From assembly GCA_016932075.1 (NCBI GenBank), contig JAFGDP010000032.1:1-48885 (forward strand): 48,885 nt of DNA, written 5' to 3'. Each line of letters starts with the position of its first letter. The first letter of the stretch is position 1. Origin of the DNA: Chitinispirillaceae bacterium (GTDB lineage Bacteria; Fibrobacterota; Chitinivibrionia; Chitinivibrionales; Chitinispirillaceae). A program made the translations under genes and the position numbers. Of the stretch, positions 8,616 to 16,947 are shown piece after piece. Below the pieces are notes generated by a model. That model was given only the letters and a program-made list of their open reading frames with translations, did not search any database and had not been told where the DNA came from.

Positions 8616-9695
8616 CTATTCGTCCCATGCCGGCTCGGTGCAGTTCCTTCCCCTGTTTTTCGCCCTATAGAGTGCGTCATCGATCCGTTTGATGAATCGG
8701 GAAATGGTCTCATTCTTTGCAAGCTGGCCCACGCCCAGGGAAATGGTTATGCCGGGCAGCGTCGTATCCCCGTATGACTCGAGCGGCATCAGGGAGATCT
8801 TCTGGCGCAGCCGCTCCGCGGCCACGAAGCCGCCCGCCAGGTCGGTCTCCATGCAGATGACGCAGAACTCCTCGCCGCCATACCTGACCCCGAAATCCGA
8901 GGGCCGCAGCCGCGTGTCAATGGCGCGGCCCACGGCCATGAGCACGCGGTCGCCCGCGGCATGACCGTACGTGTCGTTGAACTTCTTGAAATGGTCCACG
9001 TCGAACATGATAAGGCTGAGCGGGCGGCCCGACCGCTGGTGCCGGTCAATAAACCGCTTCAGATTGGCATCAAACCACCGCCGGTTCCGCTGGCCGGTCA
9101 GGTTGTCAAAGGTCGCGTCGTGTTCCAGGATTTCGTGCAGGCGCATGGTCTCGGCAATGGTGATATTGGTCGCGCGCATGCGATGCGTCAGGAGCAGGAA
9201 CATGTTTTTCGCGAACTGGTGCGAGACCGCGACCAGGTGCCAGAAAATATCCTCGCTTATTAAAAGGACCTGCGTGGACATGGCGGCCACGATGTCGGCA
9301 GAGGTCGGCCGGTGGTCAATGACCGACAACTCTCCCACTGCCTGGCCGGACTCTATGGTCGCGACAGGCTTGCCCTGCGGCGGATCAAGGTTGACGATCA
9401 GGCGGCCGCGCACGACAAGATACATGGTGGAATTGGGCTGGCCTTTCTCAATGAGCACGTCGCCTTTGTTCAATTGCCGGGTCGGCAGACCTTTGATCAG
9501 ATCCCACACGTCTTCCAGGCCAACATTTTTCAGCAGCGGAAGGCCGGCCAGTTCGTTCGGTTCCAACACATTTCCGGCAGGAATGGTGTTCCGGGCTGCA
9601 TTCGGCGCGGCAGTTGCGCTTCGAGCAGGAGCGGTGCGCCGGTTTTTCCTGCTTTGCGGCCCCGGTCTTTTCTTAGCAGCGGATGGCTTTTTCAT
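8616..9695 (-). CDS. Cyclic-nucleotide-binding domain fused to GGDEF diguanylate cyclase
   Basis: 359 residues from the Lys-rich ATG at 9695 (MKKPSAAKKRPGPQ); an upstream in-frame ATG at 9719 is the alternative, and neither has a good ribosome-binding site. The basic N-terminal 40 residues look disordered. A CNB domain follows (GDVLIEKGQPNSTMYLVVRG, then VGELSVIDHRPTSADI, keeping the phosphate-contacting E and R). The GGDEF domain begins near the LTGQRNRRWF motif, with GGEEF at 273-277. RPSD at 264-267 is the inhibitory I-site five residues before it. The protein should make c-di-GMP under control of cNMP binding and product inhibition; that control is inferred from the domains. No signal peptide or membrane segment is seen, so it is probably cytoplasmic. 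Confidence 0.92.
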   Translation of the reverse strand: MKKPSAAKKRPGPQSRKNRRTAPARSATAAPNAARNTIPAGNVLEPNELAGLPLLKNVGLEDVWDLIKGLPTRQLNKGDVLIEKGQPNSTMYLVVRGRLIVNLDPPQGKPVATIESGQAVGELSVIDHRPTSADIVAAMSTQVLLISEDIFWHLVAVSHQFAKNMFLLLTHRMRATNITIAETMRLHEILEHDATFDNLTGQRNRRWFDANLKRFIDRHQRSGRPLSLIMFDVDHFKKFNDTYGHAAGDRVLMAVGRAIDTRLRPSDFGVRYGGEEFCVICMETDLAGGFVAAERLRQKISLMPLESYGDTTLPGITISLGVGQLAKNETISRFIKRIDDALYRAKNRGRNCTEPAWDE

Positions 9696-9701
9696 GTTTT
9701 C

Positions 9702-9729
9702 AGTATAGCATGATTGCATAAATAATCAA
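9702..9729 (-). promoter_or_regulatory. Possible promoter of the CNB-GGDEF gene
   Basis: On the minus strand TTGATT (9729-9724) is followed after 16 bases by TATACT (9707-9702), a fair sigma-70-type pair. The -10 box lies only 6 bases from the ATG at 9695, which would give a leaderless message and would explain the lack of a Shine-Dalgarno there. It would exclude the upstream ATG at 9719. Confidence 0.4.
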
Positions 9730-9809
9730 CGAATAATCATGGATCTGCGCCGGTATCGGTATCGCCGTCGGAATCGAACACGACCGGTACGCCTGCCGAG
9801 GATTTCAAA

Positions 9810-9838
9810 TTGACACTTCCAACCCAGTAGAGTATACT
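9810..9838 (+). promoter_or_regulatory. Sigma-70-type promoter for the M50-like/CNB gene
   Basis: TTGACA at 9810-9815 and TATACT at 9833-9838 are separated by exactly 17 bases, close to the consensus housekeeping promoter. The box ends 62 bases before the ATG at 9901. Confidence 0.75.
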
Positions 9839-9900
9839 CACAATAAAATCGCACAGACCGTTTTTTAACCGTGCTTTCAGGCTTCGAGGATATCCCGTAC

Positions 9901-12051
9901 ATGACAACACACCAGGGCACCCCTTTGGAAGAAACCAGGCCCAGACTGGTTCCCGGAACAGAGTTTATCCCTTTTAACCAGCATGTTACGTACCTGAAAA
10001 ATGCCGCGCTCGGCAGGTTCCTCAAGCTGACCTCTGCCGAGGCGGTACGGGCGCGCGAATTTGACGGCACCCGCACCTTTTCGGACATCCTGCACAAGCA
10101 TATCAGCACGGCAACCGGGAACAAGCTGCTCAACGTGGCTGAGCTGCTCCTGTTCATGAAAACAAGGGGATTTATTGCCCCGGAATCCGCTTCCGCTGCA
10201 GATGCGGGCACGGCAGCGGATGAAGCGGCGCCTTCCCCGGAAAAAGCAAAGGGGCCGTTCCTGCGCGATCTCTGGCTTTTGCCATGGAAGTTCAAAAACA
10301 CCATTCTTCAGAAAGTGGCGGTATACGCCTCTTCAACCGGAGGCCTCCTGTTCTTAAGTCTGTTGCCGGTGCTCTGCATATTCATCTCTCCCGATTACCG
10401 GGCCCTGTTTTTCGATTTCGGGAGCGTTCCACTCATTGTTGCCTCCCCTGCTGCCGCGCTGCTCCATTATGGATCAGTCATTGCGCTGCTGTACCTGTTC
10501 AGCGCGGTGATTATCTCAGTCAAAAACGTTCTGAGCGCCTATGCGCTTGCCGGCGCGGGCCTGCAACCGTTTCATCCCCGTGTCGTCATGTATTGCGGAT
10601 TCGTCTATATCGATTGCACGACGACCGATATCGTTTCCCTAGGCGCATTCGCCGTTATCCGGCTCTACATATTCAGGCTGCTCATTCCCATCCTGCTGCT
10701 TTTTGTCGTGACCGCGTTCGGCCCGATCGTTTCCGGCATGGTCGCGCTCATGACCTTTAAAAAGGCGTGCATTTTGGTGACCGCGTTCTCGGTCATGCCG
10801 CTGGTAAAGACCGACCTGAACAACATGCTGTACCTCATTGCCAGCAGCACCCGGGATTTCAAGCAGAGCCTCGCCTACCTGGGGAAAAAATATTTTTCAC
10901 GCGCATCGCACTTCTCCCTGAAACCGGGCACGGGGAATGATTTCTGCTATATCATTACCGTGCTCACGATCGTATGGCTGCTCATTACCGGCAATGTTTT
11001 GTGGGACACGCTAATGGCAAGCTTTTTCTATGTTGTTGACGGGTTCCGCTATGGATTCTCGATACAGAACGCCTATGTGCTTTTCCAGACGCTTGCCATG
11101 CTGGTCCCGTTCATCGTTCTCGTGGCCATGGCCTTTTTTGTCGGCGCATCAAACGTTCATCATGCGCTGCGTTCGCCCCTGTACCGTCTCGGCATGCTTT
11201 CCGAAAAAATGAAAGGGGCTCAGAAACCCGGTGTGGAACTGGTGGATTCGTTTGTCAGGCAGCTGCCGCTTTTTTCAACGCTTACCCCTGAGCAGCGATC
11301 GCGCCTGTGCGAGCAGTTCAGTCTGGTCTCGTGCGGGAAGGGACGGGTCGTTGTGCTGCAGGGAGAATCCGGCGACTCGTTTTACATTATCGTATCGGGC
11401 AAGATGCGGGTCGTCATCGAAGACGAATACGGCACGGAGCGGACCGTTGCCGCCCTTGGCGTGGGCGACTGTTTCGGCGAGATCGCGCTTCTGGAAAACA
11501 TCCCGCGCACCGCATCGGTCGTGGCAATGACCCCGGCATCCCTGCTCAAGCTCGAAAAACGGGATTTTGACAAGTTTCTCGAAGCCCTCCCCATTGAGAA
11601 AAACAGAATCACCGACCAGATACGGCACGGAAAGCTGCTCATGTCCATTCCGCTGTTTTCCTACCTTTCTCCGGAGCAGTTCTCATTCCTCATCACCCGG
11701 TCATCGATGGAAAAGTTCGCCAGAGGCGAGGTGATCTTCAAACAGGGGGATGATGGCGACAAAATGTACATTGTGAAAGAGGGGCAGGTTTCGATTCAGC
11801 GCATGGACAACGGCACTATGGTCATTGACAAAACCCTCTCATCAGGTTCGATTTTCGGCGAAATAGCGCTGGTGAAACATATTGCCCGGACCGCGCAGGC
11901 GAGCGCAGAGACCGACGTGGAGCTTCTCTCGGTTGCAAAAGAGACTTTTTACGAACTCATCGGCAAAAGCCTGCTCACCGGAGCAGAAATCGACCGTCTG
12001 GCCGACCGCCGGATCGCGGAGATTGGCACGTTGAGTGCCGGAAAGGCATGA
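9901..12051 (+). CDS. Membrane protein: PqqD-like N-terminus, degenerate M50 (site-2-protease-like) region, two CNB domains
   Basis: 716 residues from ATG 9901 (a GTG at 9871 is possible). Residues about 15-80 look like a PqqD-type winged domain (FIPFNQHVTYLKNAALGRFLKLT ... DILH). Residues about 140-430 hold many membrane helices. The pattern GLQPFHPRVVMYCGFVYIDCTTTD (around 220-243) resembles the GV-x-GF/YVD block of M50 metalloproteases fused to PqqD domains. The zinc motif HExxH expected in the helix near 203-213 reads IISVKNVLSAY, so the ligands are gone. Two C-terminal CNB domains follow, each with a phosphate-binding cassette: FGEIALLENIPRTASV from 525 and FGEIALVKHIARTA from 652. The protein is probably a membrane sensor responding to cyclic nucleotides and not a protease. 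The domain assignment of the middle is by eye. Confidence 0.85.
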   Translation: MTTHQGTPLEETRPRLVPGTEFIPFNQHVTYLKNAALGRFLKLTSAEAVRAREFDGTRTFSDILHKHISTATGNKLLNVAELLLFMKTRGFIAPESASAADAGTAADEAAPSPEKAKGPFLRDLWLLPWKFKNTILQKVAVYASSTGGLLFLSLLPVLCIFISPDYRALFFDFGSVPLIVASPAAALLHYGSVIALLYLFSAVIISVKNVLSAYALAGAGLQPFHPRVVMYCGFVYIDCTTTDIVSLGAFAVIRLYIFRLLIPILLLFVVTAFGPIVSGMVALMTFKKACILVTAFSVMPLVKTDLNNMLYLIASSTRDFKQSLAYLGKKYFSRASHFSLKPGTGNDFCYIITVLTIVWLLITGNVLWDTLMASFFYVVDGFRYGFSIQNAYVLFQTLAMLVPFIVLVAMAFFVGASNVHHALRSPLYRLGMLSEKMKGAQKPGVELVDSFVRQLPLFSTLTPEQRSRLCEQFSLVSCGKGRVVVLQGESGDSFYIIVSGKMRVVIEDEYGTERTVAALGVGDCFGEIALLENIPRTASVVAMTPASLLKLEKRDFDKFLEALPIEKNRITDQIRHGKLLMSIPLFSYLSPEQFSFLITRSSMEKFARGEVIFKQGDDGDKMYIVKEGQVSIQRMDNGTMVIDKTLSSGSIFGEIALVKHIARTAQASAETDVELLSVAKETFYELIGKSLLTGAEIDRLADRRIAEIGTLSAGKA

Positions 12052-12120
12052 TTGGAAAGCCTGTCGCGTTCCCCTTTGGTATCTATCCCGTATGTAACTA
12101 ACCTATAGGCTTTGACGCTC

Positions 12121-12146
12121 GTCATTCCGGCTTCCGCCGGAATGAC
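12121..12146. terminator. Palindrome between convergent genes (bidirectional terminator or REP-like element)
   Basis: Perfect 11-bp inverted repeat GTCATTCCGGC/GCCGGAATGAC around a TTCC loop. It lies between the stop of the CNB membrane gene (12051) and the stop of the PilX-like gene (12170), which converge. No T-run follows, so it is either a Rho-dependent or stability hairpin or a dispersed REP-like unit. Confidence 0.5.
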
Positions 12147-12169
12147 TGCCCCTGTCCATCTGCAGTTAG

Positions 12170-13732
12170 TTATGGAATATTCTCTTCCCGCCATCTCGTG
12201 TTGAGTATAAACAGGTCTTTTCCTCCGCTGGCCGCACGAAAGGTGGGCACTGAAGGCGCCGTAAGACCGCTTGAAAAACGGGTGTCGTAGAAAAACCGGA
12301 ATGTCATATTGCCGGGTGAGCCCTGCGCGTTGTGCGACTCCTCATACACATCGACCGCCCTGGTGCCGAGAGCGCAAAGATTATAGTCATATTGATTGAC
12401 ATGGGTGGAGACCCAGCGAATGCCGTGACCCTGCCCGGTCGCGATCAGCTGCGCGGTCACATACATGTTTGGCAGGCTGTGCGGCTGCGCGGCAATGGCG
12501 GAAAGGGACGCAACGCCTCCGCCGTCAATCGAGAGCACGTGCTTGCTGAGACCGAACGTGATGTCACCGCCGGAAACCAGGGCCAGAACATCGTTGTTGA
12601 GCGGCGTAAGGCCGCCAAGGCCGTAGTTGTCGGAATTATCATACGTGTCCATGTCATTGACGTCCGGCTGATACCCGTGGTACATGATGTCGCCCACCGG
12701 GTAGATGGTCTTGTCAGGGTCAGTAACGACCGTGGTCTGCCCCTTTACCGTGCCGAGCACGCACACGTCATTGGGGACGCGGACCACTTCGTTCGCGCTG
12801 TTGAACGTGAGCGACTGCTGCTGCCCTGCGCCATCGTAATAGTAATAGGTCGCCCGACCGGTGCCGTTCAAAACGTCGAAAAAGAGGATGGCCTTGTTAT
12901 TCACGCTTGCATTCTGCGGGAGCGTTCGTGTCTGGCCGGTGATGGAGGGCAGATACAGGCTGTCCCTGCTGTGCCAGAACTGGGAGTATCTCCCGTTATG
13001 AAAAAAATTGAGGTCGACTTTTGAGAATTGACCCTCCTGTGCATCATGGTTCCATATGCCGAAGTCGTAATTATTGCCGGACAGGTTGCTCGTGCCGTAA
13101 TGGCCCCAGTGACCGCCATCATCAAATAACACCTGCTCGGTCCGGTTATGGACCGTGAGCTTGCCATTGACGAATTTAACGCTCACCTGGCCGCCGCTCA
13201 CACTTGATATGGAAATCGGCGTATTTGAATGCATGGGCCCGTCAAACCACTCGTTATTGAGCCCGCCGCCGCCCACGCCGCCGGCCTGCGACGCGTCATT
13301 GATAAAAAGGCCCGGATTGTCCCACTTCGCCGGTGTTGCCGTCCAGCTCAGGGATTTGGTGTACCCGAGATTGTTGCCCGACACCAGCGACTTGATCTCC
13401 AGGTCGCCGTTTATATCAATGGTAATGGTCACCGCGACGTCAAATCCGTTTATCGTCGCCGTGTATACCGCGCCAGGGTAACCGATCGCTCCGTACTGGT
13501 TCCAATTGGTCTCGTCGCGCAGCCATCGGGTGCCGATGAGCAGTCCCGACTCAGCGGCAAAAAATGCCTTTGCATCGTTCAGCTCATGGATCTCAAAATT
13601 CACCATGTTCCTGGCAAGACCCATATAACCGCCGATGGCAAGGACTATGATAAGGGAAAAAGCGATTACCGGGGCCAGCGCCGAGCCCTTTTCCGACCGG
13701 TACGCCATGGCAATGGTTTTCAGTTCCGGCAT
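12170..13732 (-). CDS. PilX/GspK-like minor pilin or pilus-associated protein
   Basis: 520 residues from ATG 13732; MAYRSEKGSALAPV at 13708 is an alternative start. The N-terminus fits a PilX-type prepilin: a short basic leader, then EKGSALAPVIAFSLIIVLAIGGYMGLARNMV, a hydrophobic helix, and then the characteristic AKAFFAAESGL stretch seen in PilX N-terminal domains. The remaining 450 residues are Gly/Asn/Thr-rich beta-like sequence with two Cys, and are far longer than in standard PilX (about 200 residues). The start overlaps the end of the preceding pilin gene by 13 bases, so translation is probably coupled. The product is likely a minor pseudopilin exposed at the tip of a type IV pilus or related filament. 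The long C-terminal part is not recognised. Confidence 0.8.
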   Translation of the reverse strand: MPELKTIAMAYRSEKGSALAPVIAFSLIIVLAIGGYMGLARNMVNFEIHELNDAKAFFAAESGLLIGTRWLRDETNWNQYGAIGYPGAVYTATINGFDVAVTITIDINGDLEIKSLVSGNNLGYTKSLSWTATPAKWDNPGLFINDASQAGGVGGGGLNNEWFDGPMHSNTPISISSVSGGQVSVKFVNGKLTVHNRTEQVLFDDGGHWGHYGTSNLSGNNYDFGIWNHDAQEGQFSKVDLNFFHNGRYSQFWHSRDSLYLPSITGQTRTLPQNASVNNKAILFFDVLNGTGRATYYYYDGAGQQQSLTFNSANEVVRVPNDVCVLGTVKGQTTVVTDPDKTIYPVGDIMYHGYQPDVNDMDTYDNSDNYGLGGLTPLNNDVLALVSGGDITFGLSKHVLSIDGGGVASLSAIAAQPHSLPNMYVTAQLIATGQGHGIRWVSTHVNQYDYNLCALGTRAVDVYEESHNAQGSPGNMTFRFFYDTRFSSGLTAPSVPTFRAASGGKDLFILNTRWREENIP

Positions 13733-14238
13733 ACGAACATGGCTCTGCGGGGCGACAGGGTGTAGGTGTTACTGCGTTCGGTCTTGCAGATCGACAGGTG
13801 AATGCCCAGTTTCTTTCGCTGGGGAGTGACGATGAAAAAGCTGCCGGCGTCGGCAAGCTGCACCGGCGCGCCTCCCGCGGAGTACTGTTTCTGCGGTATC
13901 CCTTCATACAGCAGGCCGTTGACTATTGCATACTGCGTCACCGCTTGCCCGGTCCAGTCGAACAACCGGACCAAGGGGACCGAGTCAAATCCGATACCGT
14001 GAGAAACCGGGGTTTCGCCTTGGGCAACCACAAACGATGCGCAGCGCACATCGCGTGAAATCCGCGCCGCGACATTGTCGTACTGCTGCTGCATCATGAA
14101 TCGCGATATGGAGGCGCTGGTTTCATTGGTGTAGGCGAATGCCACCGTATAGATGACAAACCCAAGAATCGCCGAGAGCGCCAGGGCGACCAGCGATTCC
14201 ACGAGCGTAAACCCTTTGTTGTTCTTGAGCGTATTCAT
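13720..14238 (-). CDS. PilW/GspJ-like prepilin
   Basis: 172 residues with a classical type III prepilin leader: MNTLKNNKGFTLVESLVALALS, cleavage expected after Gly9, with Phe and the conserved Glu at mature position 5. Downstream it has the SRFMMQQQYDNVAARISRDVR helix typical of PilW/GspJ proteins and a beta-rich C-terminal domain. Its ATG overlaps the stop of the upstream pilin gene (TAATG, 14240-14236). It is the middle gene of a three-gene minor-pilin operon. Confidence 0.88.
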   Translation of the reverse strand: MNTLKNNKGFTLVESLVALALSAILGFVIYTVAFAYTNETSASISRFMMQQQYDNVAARISRDVRCASFVVAQGETPVSHGIGFDSVPLVRLFDWTGQAVTQYAIVNGLLYEGIPQKQYSAGGAPVQLADAGSFFIVTPQRKKLGIHLSICKTERSNTYTLSPRRAMFVCRN

Positions 14239-14708
14239 TATTGCACCGGGGCAAGGATTTTCGTGAGCGTGATCGAATCAGCCGCCTGCGCGTCAACGTT
14301 CCACCGGCAGGTTATGGCGACCTGCTTTCCAGGAAACGTGCAGCCGTTGTCGGTGACCGGCGAAACGTCCGTGACCACGGTCGTCAGCACCCCCTGCAGC
14401 GGATTGCCGCCCCGTGAATCAATGGTCATGGTTTCGGTCTGGGTGATGTTGGACACGATGGTCGGGTAGTTCCTGAAATCAAACCGGTCCTCAAGGACCG
14501 ATTGGATAAGCGCGCGCGCCTGTCTCCGGTCATTGTCGGTCACCTGCAGCCTGACGCCGGAACTGACGGCGGAGATGACGGCAACCACAGAGAGCGCGAC
14601 AAAAATCGCTGAAACCAGCACTTCGACCAGCGAAAGGCCTTGCGTGTTTGCGCACGGGCCAGCGAGCACCCTGACCGTTTTTTTCAACCAACCGAGCCGT
14701 GTCTGCAT
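14238..14708 (-). CDS. PilV/GspI-like prepilin
   Basis: 156 residues from ATG 14708. The leader ends at NTQG and continues LSLVEVLVSAIFVALSVVAV, a prepilin cleavage and N-methylation site with Glu at mature position 5. The next part (VTDNDRRQARALIQSVLEDRF) is the PilV-type helix. The open frame extends upstream to 15824, but that extension only mirrors the plus-strand gene at 14916-16205 and has no leader, so it is not coding. It is the first gene of the minor-pilin operon. A TATAAT at 14745-14740 could be its -10 box. Confidence 0.85.
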   Translation of the reverse strand: MQTRLGWLKKTVRVLAGPCANTQGLSLVEVLVSAIFVALSVVAVISAVSSGVRLQVTDNDRRQARALIQSVLEDRFDFRNYPTIVSNITQTETMTIDSRGGNPLQGVLTTVVTDVSPVTDNGCTFPGKQVAITCRWNVDAQAADSITLTKILAPVQ

Positions 14709-14915
14709 GAAATTGTTTCCCAATGGAAAAGTCCCTATAATTATATCCAAAATCGACAAGCGAGTACAGGGTATTTTTATCTGCCATCTCCGTATCCCCC
14801 GCCATTGTCTCCGGAAGCTCGCCATGGTATACTTTTCATGACAGTACGGCCGGGATTTTTTAGGCGGCACGTGCCGTGACCGCACCGCACCATATTGTAC
14901 CGTAAGGAAATTGTG

Positions 14916-16205
14916 ATGATCCTTGTCCCCTTTATCACCGATAAAAAAGAGCTGATCGAGAGCGTCACCGAAGCCATCAATGAGGGACTTCGCCCAAGCG
15001 ACGCGGCCCAGGTGGTCACGCTCACCAACCATGACAAGGCCATGGACTACCTGAACCTTGAAATGCCTGACCTGGTCTGCATCGATTTCTCCTGCACCAG
15101 CCTCAACCCGTACGTGCTGCTCGACAGCATCATGGGCGATCCCTGGATCCTGCACGCCGGCATCATCGCGTTCTGCAACGATCCCAGGGAGGAACAGCGC
15201 CTCAACGAGATGAAGGCCGCGAACATCATCGTGGTCATGCGGTACGGCGAAATCGAACGCACCCTGCCGAAAATGATCTCCATCATCTATTCCAACCGCC
15301 GGATCCTGTTCCAGCGCGTCATCGGCATGGACCTGCAGGACACCATTTCCGCGTCGTTCCAGCTTGATAATGACGTGCACGAAGCGTCGTGCTACGCCAA
15401 CCTGGTTGCGAACTATCTGCACAACACCAACAAAATCGACCAGGACGGCAAGAACAGTATTGCGGTGTCGCTGTACGAGCTGCTCATCAATGCGATCGAG
15501 CACGGTAACTGCGGTATTTCCTACGACGAAAAAAGCGCCTGGATGGAGAAGGGCGGAGAGATGATCGAGCTCATCCGCAAACGGTGCGAGGACCCCGCGA
15601 TCGGCAAACGCAAGGTGACGTTTGACTATACCATCGATCCGGGATCTTCCAAGTATGTCATAACCGATGAAGGAAACGGTTTCAACTGGAACGCAACCCC
15701 CGATCCAACCGAAGGCGCGAACATTGAACTGCCGCACGGCCGCGGGATCCTCATGGCCCGGGCATTCACCAATGAACTTGCGTACAATGAAAAGGGAAAT
15801 TCCGTACGCTTCGGCCTGGAGCACCTCAACAAGGGAACCCTTATCACGCCGGCCATTTTCAAGAGCATCGAACCGACCGACGTGAAACGGGGAGCAATCG
15901 TTCTCCGCGAGGGCGAAGAGAGCGACTTTCTGTGCTACATCATCCGGGGAACGTACGATATCATCGTCAACGACAAAAAGGTTTCCGCGCTTTCAGAGGA
16001 CGACATCTTCCTGGGCGAGATGTCGTTTCTGCTCAACAACCGGAGGACCGCTACGGTCAAGGCCACCACCGACGGCCGCCTGATCAAGGTGTCGAAACGG
16101 GAGTTCGTGGACGCCATCAAGAAAAAACCCCACTACGCCCTCATGCTCGCGCGCCTGCTTGCCCAGCGCATTCACCGGAACAACATGGTTTCGGCGAAGG
16201 GGTGA
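14916..16205 (+). CDS. Signalling protein: receiver-like, RsbW-type HATPase and CNB domains
   Basis: 429 residues from ATG 14916, with AAGGA 7 bases upstream (a TTG at 14895 is less likely). Residues 1-120 have a receiver-like layout (ILVPFITDKKELI ... DLVCIDFSCTSL ... IIAFCND ... NIIVVMRYGEI), with D at the phospho-acceptor position of CIDFS. Residues about 140-310 are a GHKL/HATPase_c_2 domain of the anti-sigma RsbW kind: N-box SLYELLINAIEHGN, then VITDEGNGFNW and HGRGILMARAFTNEL. Residues about 320-420 are a CNB domain (VLREGEESDFLCYIIRG ... LGEMSFLLNNRRTATVKA). It probably acts as a cNMP-tuned anti-sigma or serine kinase switch. No partner anti-anti-sigma gene lies in the window. Confidence 0.87.
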   Translation: MILVPFITDKKELIESVTEAINEGLRPSDAAQVVTLTNHDKAMDYLNLEMPDLVCIDFSCTSLNPYVLLDSIMGDPWILHAGIIAFCNDPREEQRLNEMKAANIIVVMRYGEIERTLPKMISIIYSNRRILFQRVIGMDLQDTISASFQLDNDVHEASCYANLVANYLHNTNKIDQDGKNSIAVSLYELLINAIEHGNCGISYDEKSAWMEKGGEMIELIRKRCEDPAIGKRKVTFDYTIDPGSSKYVITDEGNGFNWNATPDPTEGANIELPHGRGILMARAFTNELAYNEKGNSVRFGLEHLNKGTLITPAIFKSIEPTDVKRGAIVLREGEESDFLCYIIRGTYDIIVNDKKVSALSEDDIFLGEMSFLLNNRRTATVKATTDGRLIKVSKREFVDAIKKKPHYALMLARLLAQRIHRNNMVSAKG

Positions 16206-16225
16206 GGGCTGTTCCTTGTATTATG

Positions 16226-16766
16226 ATGAAAACAGGCTGTTTTGGATGGAAATGGGAACATCTCTCTGGAAATGGCACTGCTACACGCATAAAAAGGATC
16301 TTCTGCCTGGAAATCACGCTGCCACAATCAGCAGCAGGGTACTCTCACTGAAAATGACGCTGACACGTGTGTAAATGGTGTTTTCTCTCTTGAAACACCG
16401 CTGCCAAATTTGGCAGCGGTGCAATCTCCCTGAAAATTTCATTGTAAATTTTGGCAGCGGTGCACAATGGAGAGAATGCACCATTGCAAAATTTCGCGGC
16501 GGTGCAATCTCTCTGAAAATTTCATTGTAAAATTTGGCAGCGGTGCACAATGGCGAGAGTGCACCATTGTAAAATTTCGCAGCGGTGCACAATGGCGAGA
16601 ATGCACCATTGTGAAATTTATCAGCGTCATTTCCAGAGAGAAAACGCTATTTACAGGGTCATTTGCGGCATTTTGCCCGGAACATGTCCTGTTTTCAAAC
16701 GTCACAGCGCCATTTTTCCGGAAAACGTCATGTTTATAGGATGGGCAGCGTCATTTATCCGGATTG
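16226..16766. repeat. Phased 41/42-bp repeat array with inverted arms
   Basis: Left arm: TGAAAATGACGCTGCC-like units begin near 16270, 16311, 16352, 16393 and 16434 (41-base steps), with an extra weak copy at 16250. Centre: AAATTTGGCAGCGGTGCA-like units at 16406, 16446, 16488, 16530, 16572 and 16614 (42-base steps). Several carry ACAATGG...TGCACCATTGT, which can form alternative hairpins. Right arm: the left-arm motif in reverse complement (CAGCGTCATTT-CCGG) at 16622, 16664, 16705 and 16746. A perfect 26-bp palindrome sits at 16396-16421. Short overlapping ORFs on both strands are by-products of the 42-base (14-codon) period. No unique spacers are present, so it is not a CRISPR. Confidence 0.85.
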
Positions 16767-16947
16767 ATCACGCTTTTCAGGTTGTGCAGGCATGTTTTTA
16801 GAAACGAAAACCCGTTGCCCTGTTTCTCGGGCCAGATAATATCCGGCGCCCCCCCCCCCGGCCATCATTTACCAGCAGCGGCATTCATAACGCGTCGCGT
16901 TTCTCATGCCATACAGCTGCCGGTACCACGGCGTGTTTTCCTGTTCC
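16767..16947. other. Intergenic stretch with a poly-C tract
   Basis: No gene is seen between the repeat array and the stop of the sialidase-like gene. An 11-base C run (16849-16859) is present, about 90 bases past the end of that gene; it is the longest homopolymer I noticed and a possible slippage or assembly-error site. Confidence 0.4.

Noticed and set aside
14709..15824. Upstream extension of the PilV-like frame to a 528-residue protein
   Set aside because: The extension is antisense to the well-supported receiver/HATPase/CNB gene, and the prepilin leader begins only at 14708.
16226..16766. CRISPR array
   Set aside because: The regular period looked promising, but the intervals are themselves repeats and not unique spacers, orientation flips between the arms, and no cas gene is present.
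16314..16801. Several overlapping small ORFs on both strands (for example 16314-16592 minus and 16467-16739 plus)
   Set aside because: They come from the 42-base period of the repeat array, which keeps frames open. They have repeating 14-residue patterns, no ribosome-binding sites and no family features.
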